Part shown: positions 14,990-22,522 of the stretch, in pieces
How the letters are laid out: each line of letters starts with the position of its first letter
Numbering within the stretch: position 1 is the first letter of the stretch
Source: Anaerolineaceae bacterium UBA6086
Lineage (GTDB): Bacteria; Chloroflexota; Anaerolineae; Anaerolineales; Anaerolineaceae
Direction: 5' to 3'
Assembly: GCA_002436005.1 (NCBI GenBank)
Contig: DIXG01000094.1
Location: 1 to 29,761 of the forward strand
DNA: 29,761 bases
The notes under the pieces: model-generated
Database searches by the model: none
Seen by the model: the letters and a program-made list of their open reading frames with translations, nothing else
Told to the model about the DNA's origin: nothing
Made by a program: the position numbers and the translations under genes

Positions 14990-16233
14990 CCCAATACCTT
15001 TTTGACTGCGTCTAAGGTGGGTTCAATTATGGGTGCAGCAGAGACGGCTTGCATAGCGGCTTTGACATCTTTGAGTCCGCTGCCTGTACTGAGCACCAGC
15101 ACAGGGTCATCTGTTGTCACGATGCCCTCATTCACGGCTTTCACCAGGCCAGCGTAGGCAGTGGACGCGGCAGGTTCGGCAAAAATACCGACCTGTCCGA
15201 GCTCGGCAATGGCTGCAAGGATCATTTCATCCGGTACGGTTAGATACACACCGCCAGTTTCACGAGCCGCCCGCACAGCGCGCACACCGTCTCGCGGCAG
15301 GTCCACGGAGATGCTGTCTGCCAGTGTGGTCGCCTGGACGGGTTGAATATCTTCATCGCCCCTTGCAAAGGTGTTGGCGATGGCTGCCGAGCCTTCGGAT
15401 TGGACGCCAATGATGCGCGGCATTTGCGCCATCCAACCCAGGGCAAACAGGTCTTTGAAACCTTTGTGCACACCTGAGATGATGTTGCCATCACCCACCG
15501 GGATGAAGACGGTCAGGGGTTTGCTGTTTTTAGGCTGGTTGCGAACAACCTGTTCCCAAATCTCAAAGCCTGCGGTTTTCTTGCCCTCCGCTGTGAAAGG
15601 GTTGAAGCCTGTGTTGCGGTTATACCAGCCAAAGGCTTCTGTGGCTTGAATGCTGAGATCAAATGCCTGGTCGTAATTTCCATCCACCAGCAGCACCTTG
15701 GCGCCAAATACAATTAACTGGGCAATTTTGGCAGGCGGCGCTGTCTTTGGGGCAAAGATCACAGCCTGTGTGCCTGCCGCAGCTGCCATTCCAGCCAGGG
15801 CGGCTCCGGCGTTGCCGGTTGAGGCAGCAACGGTCACTTCAGCGCCAATCTGGATCGCACGGGCGACAACGATGGCGCTGGCGCGGTCTTTGAATGAGGC
15901 TGTGGGATTAGGGCTTTCGTCTTTCACCCATAAATCGTTCAGACCCAGCTTTTTTGCCAGTCGAGTGGGTTTGTAGACGGGGGTCCAGCCAGCACGATGC
16001 AGGGGGGTGCCGTATCCACCCGGATCCTCCACGGGCAGGAGGGCGCGGTAGCGCCACAGGGATGCTTCGGGCACGTCCATGAACTTATCGGCTGAGTATT
16101 GTTTCTTGATTTCGTCATAGTTCAGGATCACGTCCAGGTTACCGCCGTCTTTGGGGCAGGTATAGGTGACCTCTTCCGGTCCATAATCCGTCCCGCAGAG
16201 CGAGCAGGTGAAATGTGAAAATTTGTGTTTCAT
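14986..16233 (-). CDS. thrC: Threonine synthase
   Basis: A 415-residue fold-type II PLP enzyme that converts O-phosphohomoserine to threonine. Lys115 in PNPTASFKDRAS binds PLP, ASTGNAGAALAGMAA follows as the substrate loop, and PVGDGNIISGVHKG is the phosphate loop. A short N-terminal Cys-rich ribbon (Cys10, Cys13, Cys26) precedes the enzyme domain. The fourth Cys of the usual two-CxxC ribbon appears to be replaced, so metal binding is doubtful. AAGGGAA precedes the ATG. It starts only 28 bp beyond the carbamate kinase terminator, so its own promoter is not obvious and read-through may matter. A threonine-synthase-like paralog serving the neighbouring catabolic genes cannot be excluded. Confidence 0.88.
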   Translation of the reverse strand: MKHKFSHFTCSLCGTDYGPEEVTYTCPKDGGNLDVILNYDEIKKQYSADKFMDVPEASLWRYRALLPVEDPGGYGTPLHRAGWTPVYKPTRLAKKLGLNDLWVKDESPNPTASFKDRASAIVVARAIQIGAEVTVAASTGNAGAALAGMAAAAGTQAVIFAPKTAPPAKIAQLIVFGAKVLLVDGNYDQAFDLSIQATEAFGWYNRNTGFNPFTAEGKKTAGFEIWEQVVRNQPKNSKPLTVFIPVGDGNIISGVHKGFKDLFALGWMAQMPRIIGVQSEGSAAIANTFARGDEDIQPVQATTLADSISVDLPRDGVRAVRAARETGGVYLTVPDEMILAAIAELGQVGIFAEPAASTAYAGLVKAVNEGIVTTDDPVLVLSTGSGLKDVKAAMQAVSAAPIIEPTLDAVKKVLG

Positions 16234-16260
16234 AAGCTTTTCCCTTGATTTAATGAATGA

Positions 16261-16296
16261 TTTTGAAAAGGGCTGTTATCGTGATGATAACAGCCC
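16261..16296 (-). terminator. Intrinsic terminator after carbamate kinase
   Basis: On minus, GGGCTGTTATC, a 5-base loop and GATAACAGCCC form a perfect 11-bp stem followed by TTTTC. It closes the operon that starts at 21579. Confidence 0.88.
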
Positions 16297-16310
16297 AAAT
16301 CTCGTGTGTG

Positions 16311-17258
16311 TTAGGGAAGAATCCAGGTGCCTGTTTCGCCTCGAAGGGCTTCACCGATGTGTTCGGGGTCGGTGATCAGGGCTTTCTTTCCGCCATTTTC
16401 CAGGAATTGGATAATAGCCTGAACCTTGGGCAGCATGCTGCCGGGTGCGAAATGACCATCTTGGATGTATTGCTTGGCTTCTGCAACGGTCATTGAATCG
16501 AGATACACCTGATCAGGTTTATTGAAGTTCAGCGCAACCTTTTCAACAGCGGTGCTGATGACGAACAGGTCAGCGTTGATCAGATTTGCCATCAGGGCTG
16601 AACCAAAGTCCTTATCGATCACGGCTTCAACACCTTCCAGGCTGTCGTCGTCGCGCCGAATGACGGGGATACCGCCACCGCCAACAGCTACCACGCTGAT
16701 GCCAGCTTTTGTCAGGCTGTTGATGGCGTCTGCTTCGACGATCTCGATCGGTCGTGGGGAAGGCACCACGCGGCGCCAGCCGCGACCCGCATCTTCCACA
16801 ACTGTCCAGCCGTCGTGGGCTTCGCGTTCTTTGGCTTCGGTCTCATCCATAAAGCTGCCAATCGGTTTGGTGGGATGAATGAAAGCGGGATCGGTCTTAT
16901 CCACAACGGTCTGGGTTACCACGGTGGCAGCAACTTTATCCATACCGCGATTTTTGAATTCGTTGTGCAGAGCCATCTGGAACATGTAACCAATGGCGCC
17001 CTGGGTATCTGCACCGCAGTAATCCAGCGGAATCTCGTGCAGGATGCCTTTTGAAAGCTCGGAACGGCGCAGGATGAACCCAACCTGGGGACCGTTTCCA
17101 TGTGTGATGACCACTTCCCACCCCATCTCGATCATGTCGACGATGTGGGTCATGGTATCTTTGGCGCACGCATATTGGTCCTGCACGGTTTGATGGGCTT
17201 TGTCTTTAATTAAGGCGTTACCACCAACGGCAACGACTGCAACACCTTTCTTTTCCAT
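16311..17258 (-). CDS. arcC: Carbamate kinase
   Basis: A 315-residue amino-acid-kinase-fold enzyme that makes ATP from carbamoyl phosphate and ADP in catabolic use. AVVAVGGNALI (about 7-17) is the nucleotide/phosphate loop, THGNGPQVGF (about 53-62) is diagnostic, and AVGGGGIPV with AVIDKDFGSALMA closes the ADP site. The length matches ArcC/YqeA. AGGAG precedes the ATG. It is the last gene of the deaminase-gntR-carbamoyltransferase operon, 45 bp after the YgeW-type transcarbamylase, and is followed by a strong terminator. The pairing implies that the transcarbamylases run in the phosphorolytic direction to yield ATP. Confidence 0.96.
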   Translation of the reverse strand: MEKKGVAVVAVGGNALIKDKAHQTVQDQYACAKDTMTHIVDMIEMGWEVVITHGNGPQVGFILRRSELSKGILHEIPLDYCGADTQGAIGYMFQMALHNEFKNRGMDKVAATVVTQTVVDKTDPAFIHPTKPIGSFMDETEAKEREAHDGWTVVEDAGRGWRRVVPSPRPIEIVEADAINSLTKAGISVVAVGGGGIPVIRRDDDSLEGVEAVIDKDFGSALMANLINADLFVISTAVEKVALNFNKPDQVYLDSMTVAEAKQYIQDGHFAPGSMLPKVQAIIQFLENGGKKALITDPEHIGEALRGETGTWILP

Positions 17259-17303
17259 ACTTGTAAACTCCTGTAATTAATTTTCTATATTTGATAGTTT
17301 TGA

Positions 17304-18284
17304 TTATGACATGGTCAGAGCCATGACGGCTTTTTGTGCGTGTAAGCGGTTTTCTGCTTCGTCAAATACGACAGAATGCGGACCGTCAATCACGCCATCG
17401 GTCACTTCGATGTTGCGGTCGGCTGGCAGGGGGTGCATGTAGATGGAATCTTCTTTTGCCAGAGCCATCTTGCGCTCATCGGTGATCCAGCTTTCGTACT
17501 TCTGGGTCACTTTCTTGATTTCGTCGGGATCACTGGTGGTGACCAATGGACCCCAGGATTTGGCATAGACGATATCGGCATCCTTGAAGCCTTCTTCCAT
17601 GCTGTCCACGACTTCGAAGCCGGTCTTATACTTTCGTGCCTGTTCGCGTGCCTGTTCCATGATATCGGGCATCAATTCGAACTCTGGCGGGTGCGCCAGG
17701 GTGACATCCAACCCAAAGCGGGGCATCTGGAGGATCAGGGATTGGGGCACGGACATCGGTTTGGCATAGGAAGCTGCATATGCCCAGGAAACGACGATTT
17801 TCTTGCCGCGCAGGTTACGTCCTTTTTTCTCCCAGATGGTCATCAGGTCTGCCAGGCATTGATGGGGGTGATAGACGTCGCATTGCATGTTGAGAATGGG
17901 GGCTCGGGCAGCTTCGGCAACGAGGTTGAGATAGCGGTTGCCGATGCCATAATCGCAGTGGCGGATGGCGATGCCATCGAAGTAACGCCCAAGGATATCA
18001 CCAATTTCTTTTTCGGTGTCACCGTGGGAGATCTGGGTTGATTTTGATTCGATAAAGGCTGCATGTCCGCCCAGTTGAGCCATGCCTGCTTCGAAGCTGC
18101 AGCGGGTGCGGGTGCTGGAGAAGAAAAACAGCATGCCCAGCACTTTGTCGCGCAGGTAGGCATGGGGCTGTCCCAAGCCGCGCTTCATTTTCAGATCGAA
18201 TGCCAGATCCAGAACGGTTTCAATTTCCTCTTTGCTAAAATCCAGATCGCTGATGAAATCACGACCTCTTAATCCTGTTTGCAT
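17304..18284 (-). CDS. ygeW: YgeW-type knotted carbamoyltransferase
   Basis: A 326-residue transcarbamylase. Carbamoyl-phosphate ligands are all present: STRTR (57-61), Arg108 (AIRHCD), HPHQ (139-142) and HPLPAD (284-289). The segment WAYAASYAKPMSVPQ (about 167-181) is the proline-containing knotted loop seen in YgeW and N-acyl-ornithine transcarbamylases, and KSTQISHGDTEKEIGD (about 81-96) is the YgeW-like 80s loop. It is shorter than E. coli YgeW (about 396 residues). In E. coli this protein belongs to the anaerobic purine/ureide gene set and is thought to cleave a carbamoylated (oxalurate-like or carbamoyl-diaminopropionate-like) compound to carbamoyl phosphate; its exact substrate is debated. 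AAGGAG precedes the ATG. It is followed by carbamate kinase, the expected partner. Confidence 0.87.
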   Translation of the reverse strand: MQTGLRGRDFISDLDFSKEEIETVLDLAFDLKMKRGLGQPHAYLRDKVLGMLFFFSSTRTRCSFEAGMAQLGGHAAFIESKSTQISHGDTEKEIGDILGRYFDGIAIRHCDYGIGNRYLNLVAEAARAPILNMQCDVYHPHQCLADLMTIWEKKGRNLRGKKIVVSWAYAASYAKPMSVPQSLILQMPRFGLDVTLAHPPEFELMPDIMEQAREQARKYKTGFEVVDSMEEGFKDADIVYAKSWGPLVTTSDPDEIKKVTQKYESWITDERKMALAKEDSIYMHPLPADRNIEVTDGVIDGPHSVVFDEAENRLHAQKAVMALTMS

Positions 18285-18307
18285 CTTTATACTCCTTTGA
18301 TTTGTCT

Positions 18308-18346
18308 AAAGCGCCATCCCCCATGTGTTTGAGGGATGGCTGCTTT
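18308..18346 (-). other. Stem-loop between the two carbamoyltransferase genes
   Basis: On minus, AAAGC-A-GCCATCCC pairs with GGGATGGC-GCTTT around a loop of about 12 bases, a 13-bp stem with a single bulged A. The TTT after the stem is too short for a strong terminator. It may tune the expression of the downstream ygeW-arcC pair by partial termination or mRNA processing. Confidence 0.6.
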
Positions 18347-18365
18347 GAAAGTTTGAATAGTGGAA

Positions 18366-19319
18366 TTACTCCATTTTACCAAGAATGGCTGCCAGCAGTG
18401 CCATGCGCATCACAACACCATTGAAAGCTTCCTGCCAATAGCGGGACCACTTGGTGATGTCCACATCGGGAGGAATCTCGTCCATGCGGGGCAGTGAATG
18501 CAGCAGGATGGCATCGGATTTTGCTTTGCTGGAAAGCAGCTCGCGGGTGATCTTGTAGTTGGCGGGGGTCATGCCTACGTCGCCATCGCGCTCGTCGCGG
18601 GATTTGGTGTAGTCGGGCTGAACAACGGGCTCGACCAGGATCACGTCTGCATCGGCAATCGCCTGTTCAACATGTTCTGCTTCTTTGTAGTCAAGGCTGT
18701 AATTTTCAAGATCTTTCTTGAATTCATCGGTCAGGGACATCTCGGGTGGGGAAACAAAGGTGACCGGGCAGTCGAATTGGGAGAGACCATAGGCGAGCGA
18801 GTGCATGGTGCGCATGCGCATATCGCCAACAGCCAGCCAGCGCAAGCCATCCAGGTGACCTTTTTCACGCAGAACGGTGTAAAGATCGGTCAGGATCTGG
18901 GTGGGGTGCTCGCCCCAGCCGTCACCGCCGTTGATGATCGGAATGCTTGCCCATTTGGCGGCTTCGTGGGGGGCGCCTTGCTGGAAGTGGCGCATGACGA
19001 TCACATCACCATAGAACTCCAGCATTTTGACGGTATCTTTGATCGATTCCTGGTAGAAGTCACCAGCGCGGGTCATTTTTGCGTCGGCAAAACCGGTCAC
19101 CTGGCCGCCAAGGCGGATCATGCCGGCTTCGTGCGCCAGACGGGTGCGGGTGCTGGGCTGATAGAACGCTGTAACCAGGGTTTTTTCCTTCAGCATATCG
19201 GAATTCTGTCGATTCCGTGCAATGGGTTCGAGTTTTTCGGCGATTTCAAAAATCCGGAAAAACTCATTTCGTTCGAAATCCTTCAAAGAAAGAATGTCAC
19301 GACCTAAAAAACTACGCAT
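18366..19319 (-). CDS. Aspartate-carbamoyltransferase-like protein with altered acceptor site
   Basis: A 317-residue PyrB homolog over its full length. The carbamoyl-phosphate site is intact: STRTR (56-60), Arg110 (VMRH), HPTQ (138-141), Arg170 (RTMHSL), and the end LPRMDEIPPDVD. The aspartate side is not. The E. coli Lys84 region (LGKKGE) reads AGDFYQE, with aromatic residues for the catalytic lysine. The Arg229 region (MTRVQ) reads EPVVQ, so the arginine that grips aspartate is gone. A 14-residue insertion rich in charged residues follows (about 238-252). It therefore probably carbamoylates, or more likely decarbamoylates, a different compound. AAGGAG precedes the ATG. It sits between the GntR regulator and ygeW, away from any recognisable pyrimidine-synthesis operon. 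Confidence 0.82.
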   Translation of the reverse strand: MRSFLGRDILSLKDFERNEFFRIFEIAEKLEPIARNRQNSDMLKEKTLVTAFYQPSTRTRLAHEAGMIRLGGQVTGFADAKMTRAGDFYQESIKDTVKMLEFYGDVIVMRHFQQGAPHEAAKWASIPIINGGDGWGEHPTQILTDLYTVLREKGHLDGLRWLAVGDMRMRTMHSLAYGLSQFDCPVTFVSPPEMSLTDEFKKDLENYSLDYKEAEHVEQAIADADVILVEPVVQPDYTKSRDERDGDVGMTPANYKITRELLSSKAKSDAILLHSLPRMDEIPPDVDITKWSRYWQEAFNGVVMRMALLAAILGKME

Positions 19320-19367
19320 TTTGTTTACTCCTTTTAATCTATAAGGTTGGTTTATTAAGAGGGGTGC

Positions 19368-20102
19368 TTATTGCGTGCTGACACCACCTATTTTACGAAT
19401 AATATGCAGGCGGAAATAGCCTGGCAGGAAATAACTATGGGAATAATCGATAGGGTCTCCTTCCTCATCATATAGCAGGGCTTTTAATAACAAGAGGGTA
19501 TCGCCACGTTGTATATCCAAAGCCTTGGCGACATCTGCCGGCGCATGGATGGCACTGATCTCTGTTTTTGAGATGGATAATGCGGGATCTCCTAAATTGA
19601 TCAATAAATCCAGGACAGAGCCCGTGAATTTAGCATTTAAAATTTCGGGGTTCAGCAGATTTTCAGGCAGCACATCGATCAGGTATGCCACCGGGGCATC
19701 ATCCGTCAGGATCACCCGGCGCACCTGGATCACAGCCGCGCCTTTGGTTAAATTCAACTTTGCAGCCTGTTCGGCGTTGGCTTCTATATGAGTGATCTCA
19801 TAATTGCCCATGGTGACATTGAAGCCAATCTTCTCAGCCTGTGTTTCGATGCTTTCCAGCACTTCCAAACCCGAATCGATGACCTGGGTGGGGCCAACCA
19901 CAAAAGTGCCCAATCCCTGTTTGCGGCGGAGCAAGCCCTGGCTTTCAAAGGTGCGCATGGCTTCGCGCAGTGTGGCGCGGGATACGCCAAAGGACTCTGC
20001 CAGCTGGGGTTCGGATGGCAGCTTGGTGCCTTTGGGGGCGTTTTGGATCAGCTCGACCAGTTCATTCTGAAGGCGCTGATAAGTTGAAAGGTCATCACTC
20101 AT
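19368..20102 (-). CDS. GntR-family transcription regulator with UTRA domain (HutC subfamily)
   Basis: A 244-residue regulator. The N-terminal winged helix (about 1-75) has the GntR signature LPSEPQLAESFGVSRATLREAM with QGLGTFV as the wing. The C-terminal part (about 95-240) is a UTRA ligand domain (IQVRRVILTDDAPVAYLIDVLP, then DTLLLLKALLYDEEGDPIDYSHSYFLPGYFRLHI). HutC-type proteins bind small metabolites and usually repress a catabolic operon. It is the second gene of the operon and lies between the deaminase and the aspartate-carbamoyltransferase-like gene. It is the obvious candidate for the three TTGTC-N-GACAA sites in the window and would then be autoregulated. No good ribosome site is seen before its ATG, suggesting low translation. 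Confidence 0.93.
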   Translation of the reverse strand: MSDDLSTYQRLQNELVELIQNAPKGTKLPSEPQLAESFGVSRATLREAMRTFESQGLLRRKQGLGTFVVGPTQVIDSGLEVLESIETQAEKIGFNVTMGNYEITHIEANAEQAAKLNLTKGAAVIQVRRVILTDDAPVAYLIDVLPENLLNPEILNAKFTGSVLDLLINLGDPALSISKTEISAIHAPADVAKALDIQRGDTLLLLKALLYDEEGDPIDYSHSYFLPGYFRLHIIRKIGGVSTQ

Positions 20103-20134
20103 AATTAGTTACTAAAAATTTCGTCAACAAGGTG

Positions 20135-20175
20135 GCTGTTTGGCGGTGCAGCGAGCGCTTTACCAACCGAACAGC
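20135..20175. other. Long stem-loop between the deaminase and gntR
   Basis: GCTGTTTGG (20135-20143) pairs with CCGAACAGC (20167-20175), and the inside can also pair (GGT with ACC, AGCG with CGCT). It is 41 bases in all. A T-run follows on plus, not on minus, so for the operon it is a possible processing or attenuation hairpin rather than a terminator. Confidence 0.5.
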
Positions 20176-20193
20176 TTTTGATGTGAAGTGAAT

Positions 20194-21579
20194 TTATTCG
20201 TTGAGCAGCCTGGCCGCAGCCTGGTTGTGTCGCTGGACAAGGGATGGGACATCCACCGAGGTCATGTGTCCCTGGCGAACAATGACCCTGCCGCCGACGA
20301 TGTTGAAATCCACGGTTTGCGGGGCACAAAACAGTGCTGCTGCCACCGGGTCATGCAGAGCTCCGGCATAGTCCAGCCGATTGACCTCAATCGCAAACAG
20401 GTCGGCACATTTCCCAACCGCCAGCGAGCCAATGTCGTCCCGTCCCAAAACGGCTGCGCCGCCGCGGGTTGCGACTTCAAGCGCCTGCCGGGCGCTTATC
20501 AATGCCGGTGCCGACTCACCAGAGCGTGAGGCACCCTGCAAACCAGCGGCCAGCCGTGCCAGCAGCATTGCCAGGCGGGCTTCACCCAGCAGGTGGGAGC
20601 TGTCATTACTGGCAGAGCCGTCCACACCCAGCCCAACATTCACGCCTTGGGCAAGCATCTGCATGATGGGGGCAATCCCGGATGCCAGGCGCATATTGGA
20701 GCCAGGGCAATGCGCCACACCGCAGCCGGTGTGGGCAAAGAGATTGATCTCATCGTCATTGACGTGCACGCTGTGTGCAAACCAGACGTCGTCGCCGATC
20801 CAATCGACTTCCTGCATATAGGCGACCGGGCGATGTCCGAATTTTTCGATGCAGAAGTCTTCCTCGTCAGCCGTTTCTGCCAGGTGGGTGTGCAGATGGA
20901 CGCCGTATTCCCGTGCCAGGACGGCGGATTGGCGCATCAGTTCCGTGGTGACGCTGAAGGGTGAGCAGGGGGCAAGGACGATCTTCACCATCGAACCCGG
21001 GTTGGGGTCGTGGTAGGTTTCAATCAGGCGCTGGCTGTCTTTTAGAATGTGTTCTTCTGTGTCGACCACGCTGTCAGGCGGTAAGCCGCCCTGGGATTCA
21101 CCCAGGCTCATTGAGCCGCGTGAAGCATGCAGCCGGAGCCCAACCTCAGCCGCAGCGTGAATTTCATCATCCAGGCGAGAGCCGTTGGGGAAGAGATAAA
21201 GATGGTCAGACGCCGTTGTGCAGCCCGAGAGCGCCAGCTCCGAAAGGGCAGTTTGCGTTGAAATGTGGATATCTTCAGGGGTCATCTTCGCCCAAATCGG
21301 GTAAAGCGTCACCAGCCAGTTGAACAGGTTGGCATTTTGCGCTTTGGGCACCGCGCGGGTGAGGGTTTGATAAAAATGATGGTGCGTGTTGATAAAACCA
21401 GGAAAGACAATATGTCCCGTTAAATCAAGAATTTCATCCGCAGTCGGCGGCAGTTCCTCTGCTGAGCCAATTGCCTGGATGAAACCATCTTTGACAAAAA
21501 TGCTGGTGTTTTTGAGTTCTCGGCGCTGATCGTCCATGGTGACCAGCGTGTCGATATTTTTGATGAGAAGTGTGGACAT
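20194..21579 (-). CDS. 8-oxoguanine deaminase-like amidohydrolase (SsnA/TrzN/AtzB superfamily)
   Basis: A 461-residue mononuclear-metal amidohydrolase. Ligands are visible: His66 and His68 (NTHHHF), His232 (HTHLAET), His269 (WFAHSVH) and Asp320 (GVDGSASND); Glu235 is the usual proton shuttle. The stretches AQNANLFNWLVTLYPIW (about 80-96) and SRGSMSLGESQGGLPPDSV (about 153-171) are hallmarks of the 8-oxoguanine deaminase group, which releases ammonia from 8-oxoguanine to give urate (some members also take isocytosine). GGAGGG precedes the ATG. It is the first gene of the operon that ends in carbamate kinase and plays the part that ssnA has in the E. coli purine set. An alternative substrate, such as another aminopurine or a triazine, is possible. 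Confidence 0.87.
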   Translation of the reverse strand: MSTLLIKNIDTLVTMDDQRRELKNTSIFVKDGFIQAIGSAEELPPTADEILDLTGHIVFPGFINTHHHFYQTLTRAVPKAQNANLFNWLVTLYPIWAKMTPEDIHISTQTALSELALSGCTTASDHLYLFPNGSRLDDEIHAAAEVGLRLHASRGSMSLGESQGGLPPDSVVDTEEHILKDSQRLIETYHDPNPGSMVKIVLAPCSPFSVTTELMRQSAVLAREYGVHLHTHLAETADEEDFCIEKFGHRPVAYMQEVDWIGDDVWFAHSVHVNDDEINLFAHTGCGVAHCPGSNMRLASGIAPIMQMLAQGVNVGLGVDGSASNDSSHLLGEARLAMLLARLAAGLQGASRSGESAPALISARQALEVATRGGAAVLGRDDIGSLAVGKCADLFAIEVNRLDYAGALHDPVAAALFCAPQTVDFNIVGGRVIVRQGHMTSVDVPSLVQRHNQAAARLLNE

Positions 21580-21602
21580 ATCCCTCCATTGGGATTGGTG
21601 AG

Positions 21603-21614
21603 TTTGTCAGACAT
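21603..21614. promoter_or_regulatory. GntR-type operator, downstream copy (+1 region of the deaminase operon)
   Basis: TTTGTC-A-GACAT, centre at 21609. It matches the operator at 13970-13984 in 10 of the 11 core positions. It lies between the predicted transcription start and the deaminase ATG. Confidence 0.72.
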
Positions 21615-21624
21615 CTATACAATA

Positions 21625-21653
21625 AATATATCGAAAAATTTGTTTTCTGTCAA
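21625..21653 (-). promoter_or_regulatory. Sigma70-type promoter of the deaminase-gntR-carbamoyltransferase operon
   Basis: On minus, TTGACA (21648-21653) and TATATT (21625-21630) are separated by exactly 17 bases. The predicted start is near 21618. Operators sit on both sides. Confidence 0.82.
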
Positions 21654-21666
21654 TTGTCTGACAAAC
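21654..21666. promoter_or_regulatory. GntR-type operator, upstream copy
   Basis: TTGTC-T-GACAA with centre at 21659, directly abutting the -35 box. Its centre is 50 bp from the downstream copy, close to five helical turns, so two dimers could bind the same face and clamp the promoter. Confidence 0.75.
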
Positions 21667-21727
21667 TTTAATGGCAAAATTTAAGGAATTAATTGGGGTT
21701 TTTTACAGGGAATTTGATGGATGGGCT

Positions 21728-22522
21728 TCAGGAAGCGGAATCAAACGATAATGTGGGCAGATCAACCTGCCACAGCATGCTCCCCAGGCTGATTGCCTTA
21801 ACGCCCACAGCGAGAAATGCCTCGGCTTGCGACTGTGAACGCACCCCGCCGCCCGCAAGTGTGTCTACTCCCGCATCCACCAGGGTCTTTGCCGCAGAGA
21901 CCATCATTGGAAAGGTGGCTGGTCCATAAAGCCGCCCGCCGATCAGCACACCCTCGGGGTTGGGCAGCAGACCGCGCAACGGCATCAGGTGAACCGCGCT
22001 GGGGTGGAGCGCTTTGATGGGTTCGAGCAATACGGGGATTTGTTCCGGGCTGATGCACAGGATGAGGGGCAGTTCGCCAAAAGCGGCTTTCAGGATGGCT
22101 TCAAGCGATTTGGGGGTGCAGTCTGGATGGAGCCCGAGTTCCACAGCGATGATATTTTCAAGTCCTTCCAGTTTACGAACCATCTCTGTAACGGATTCAG
22201 GGGATTCAGCGATCAGGTGGATGATAACGGGGACAGGTGAACCAGCCCAGGCGCGCTTGTACCTACTGATCACGCGGCTGATGCCAGGGTTCGACAGGCC
22301 AGTATGCAGCAGAAAGCCCCCGTGGAAGGGCAGGCAGGCGCGGCTGCTGGCGGGCTGCCGTGGGCGGCGGCTGATGGGATTGGTGATGAAAGCGCCCAGG
22401 TGAGGTAGGAAAGGTATCGACCGCTGGTCTGGCGAAAATCCCAATGTGCCTGGCGTGTTGACAAAAGGTTGGGTAAAGAATAGATCCCGCTTGTAGAATG
22501 CCACAGACTCATCCAGCCACAT
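21728..22522 (-). CDS. Dihydroorotate dehydrogenase-like (PyrD) TIM-barrel flavoprotein, degenerate active site
   Basis: A 264-residue protein with the class 1B PyrD layout: VNTPGTLGFSPD near 21-32, HGGFLLHTGLSNPG (about 67-80), and a flavin-phosphate end GGRLYGPATFP, AGGGVRSQ and SLGSMLW (about 195-251). The catalytic loop differs: where PyrDB has N-x-SCPN there is ELGLHPD (128-134), so the catalytic Cys and Asn are lost. The FMN-contacting Lys of the VKLTPN motif is Cys (LILCISPE). It is also shorter than the usual 300 residues. The open frame extends up to 22660, but the ATG at 22520-22522 has AGGAGG 6 bases before it and starts at the domain. It overlaps its PyrK-like partner by 14 bases. 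Dihydroorotate oxidation seems unlikely; the true substrate is unknown. Confidence 0.75.
   Translation of the reverse strand: MWLDESVAFYKRDLFFTQPFVNTPGTLGFSPDQRSIPFLPHLGAFITNPISRRPRQPASSRACLPFHGGFLLHTGLSNPGISRVISRYKRAWAGSPVPVIIHLIAESPESVTEMVRKLEGLENIIAVELGLHPDCTPKSLEAILKAAFGELPLILCISPEQIPVLLEPIKALHPSAVHLMPLRGLLPNPEGVLIGGRLYGPATFPMMVSAAKTLVDAGVDTLAGGGVRSQSQAEAFLAVGVKAISLGSMLWQVDLPTLSFDSAS

Noticed and set aside
18498..19307. Long plus-strand open frame of 269 codons
   Set aside because: It is antisense to the well-supported carbamoyltransferase gene and has no family motif or ribosome site; a codon-usage shadow. The same applies to 3885-4670, 17376-18041 and 27778-28380 on plus.
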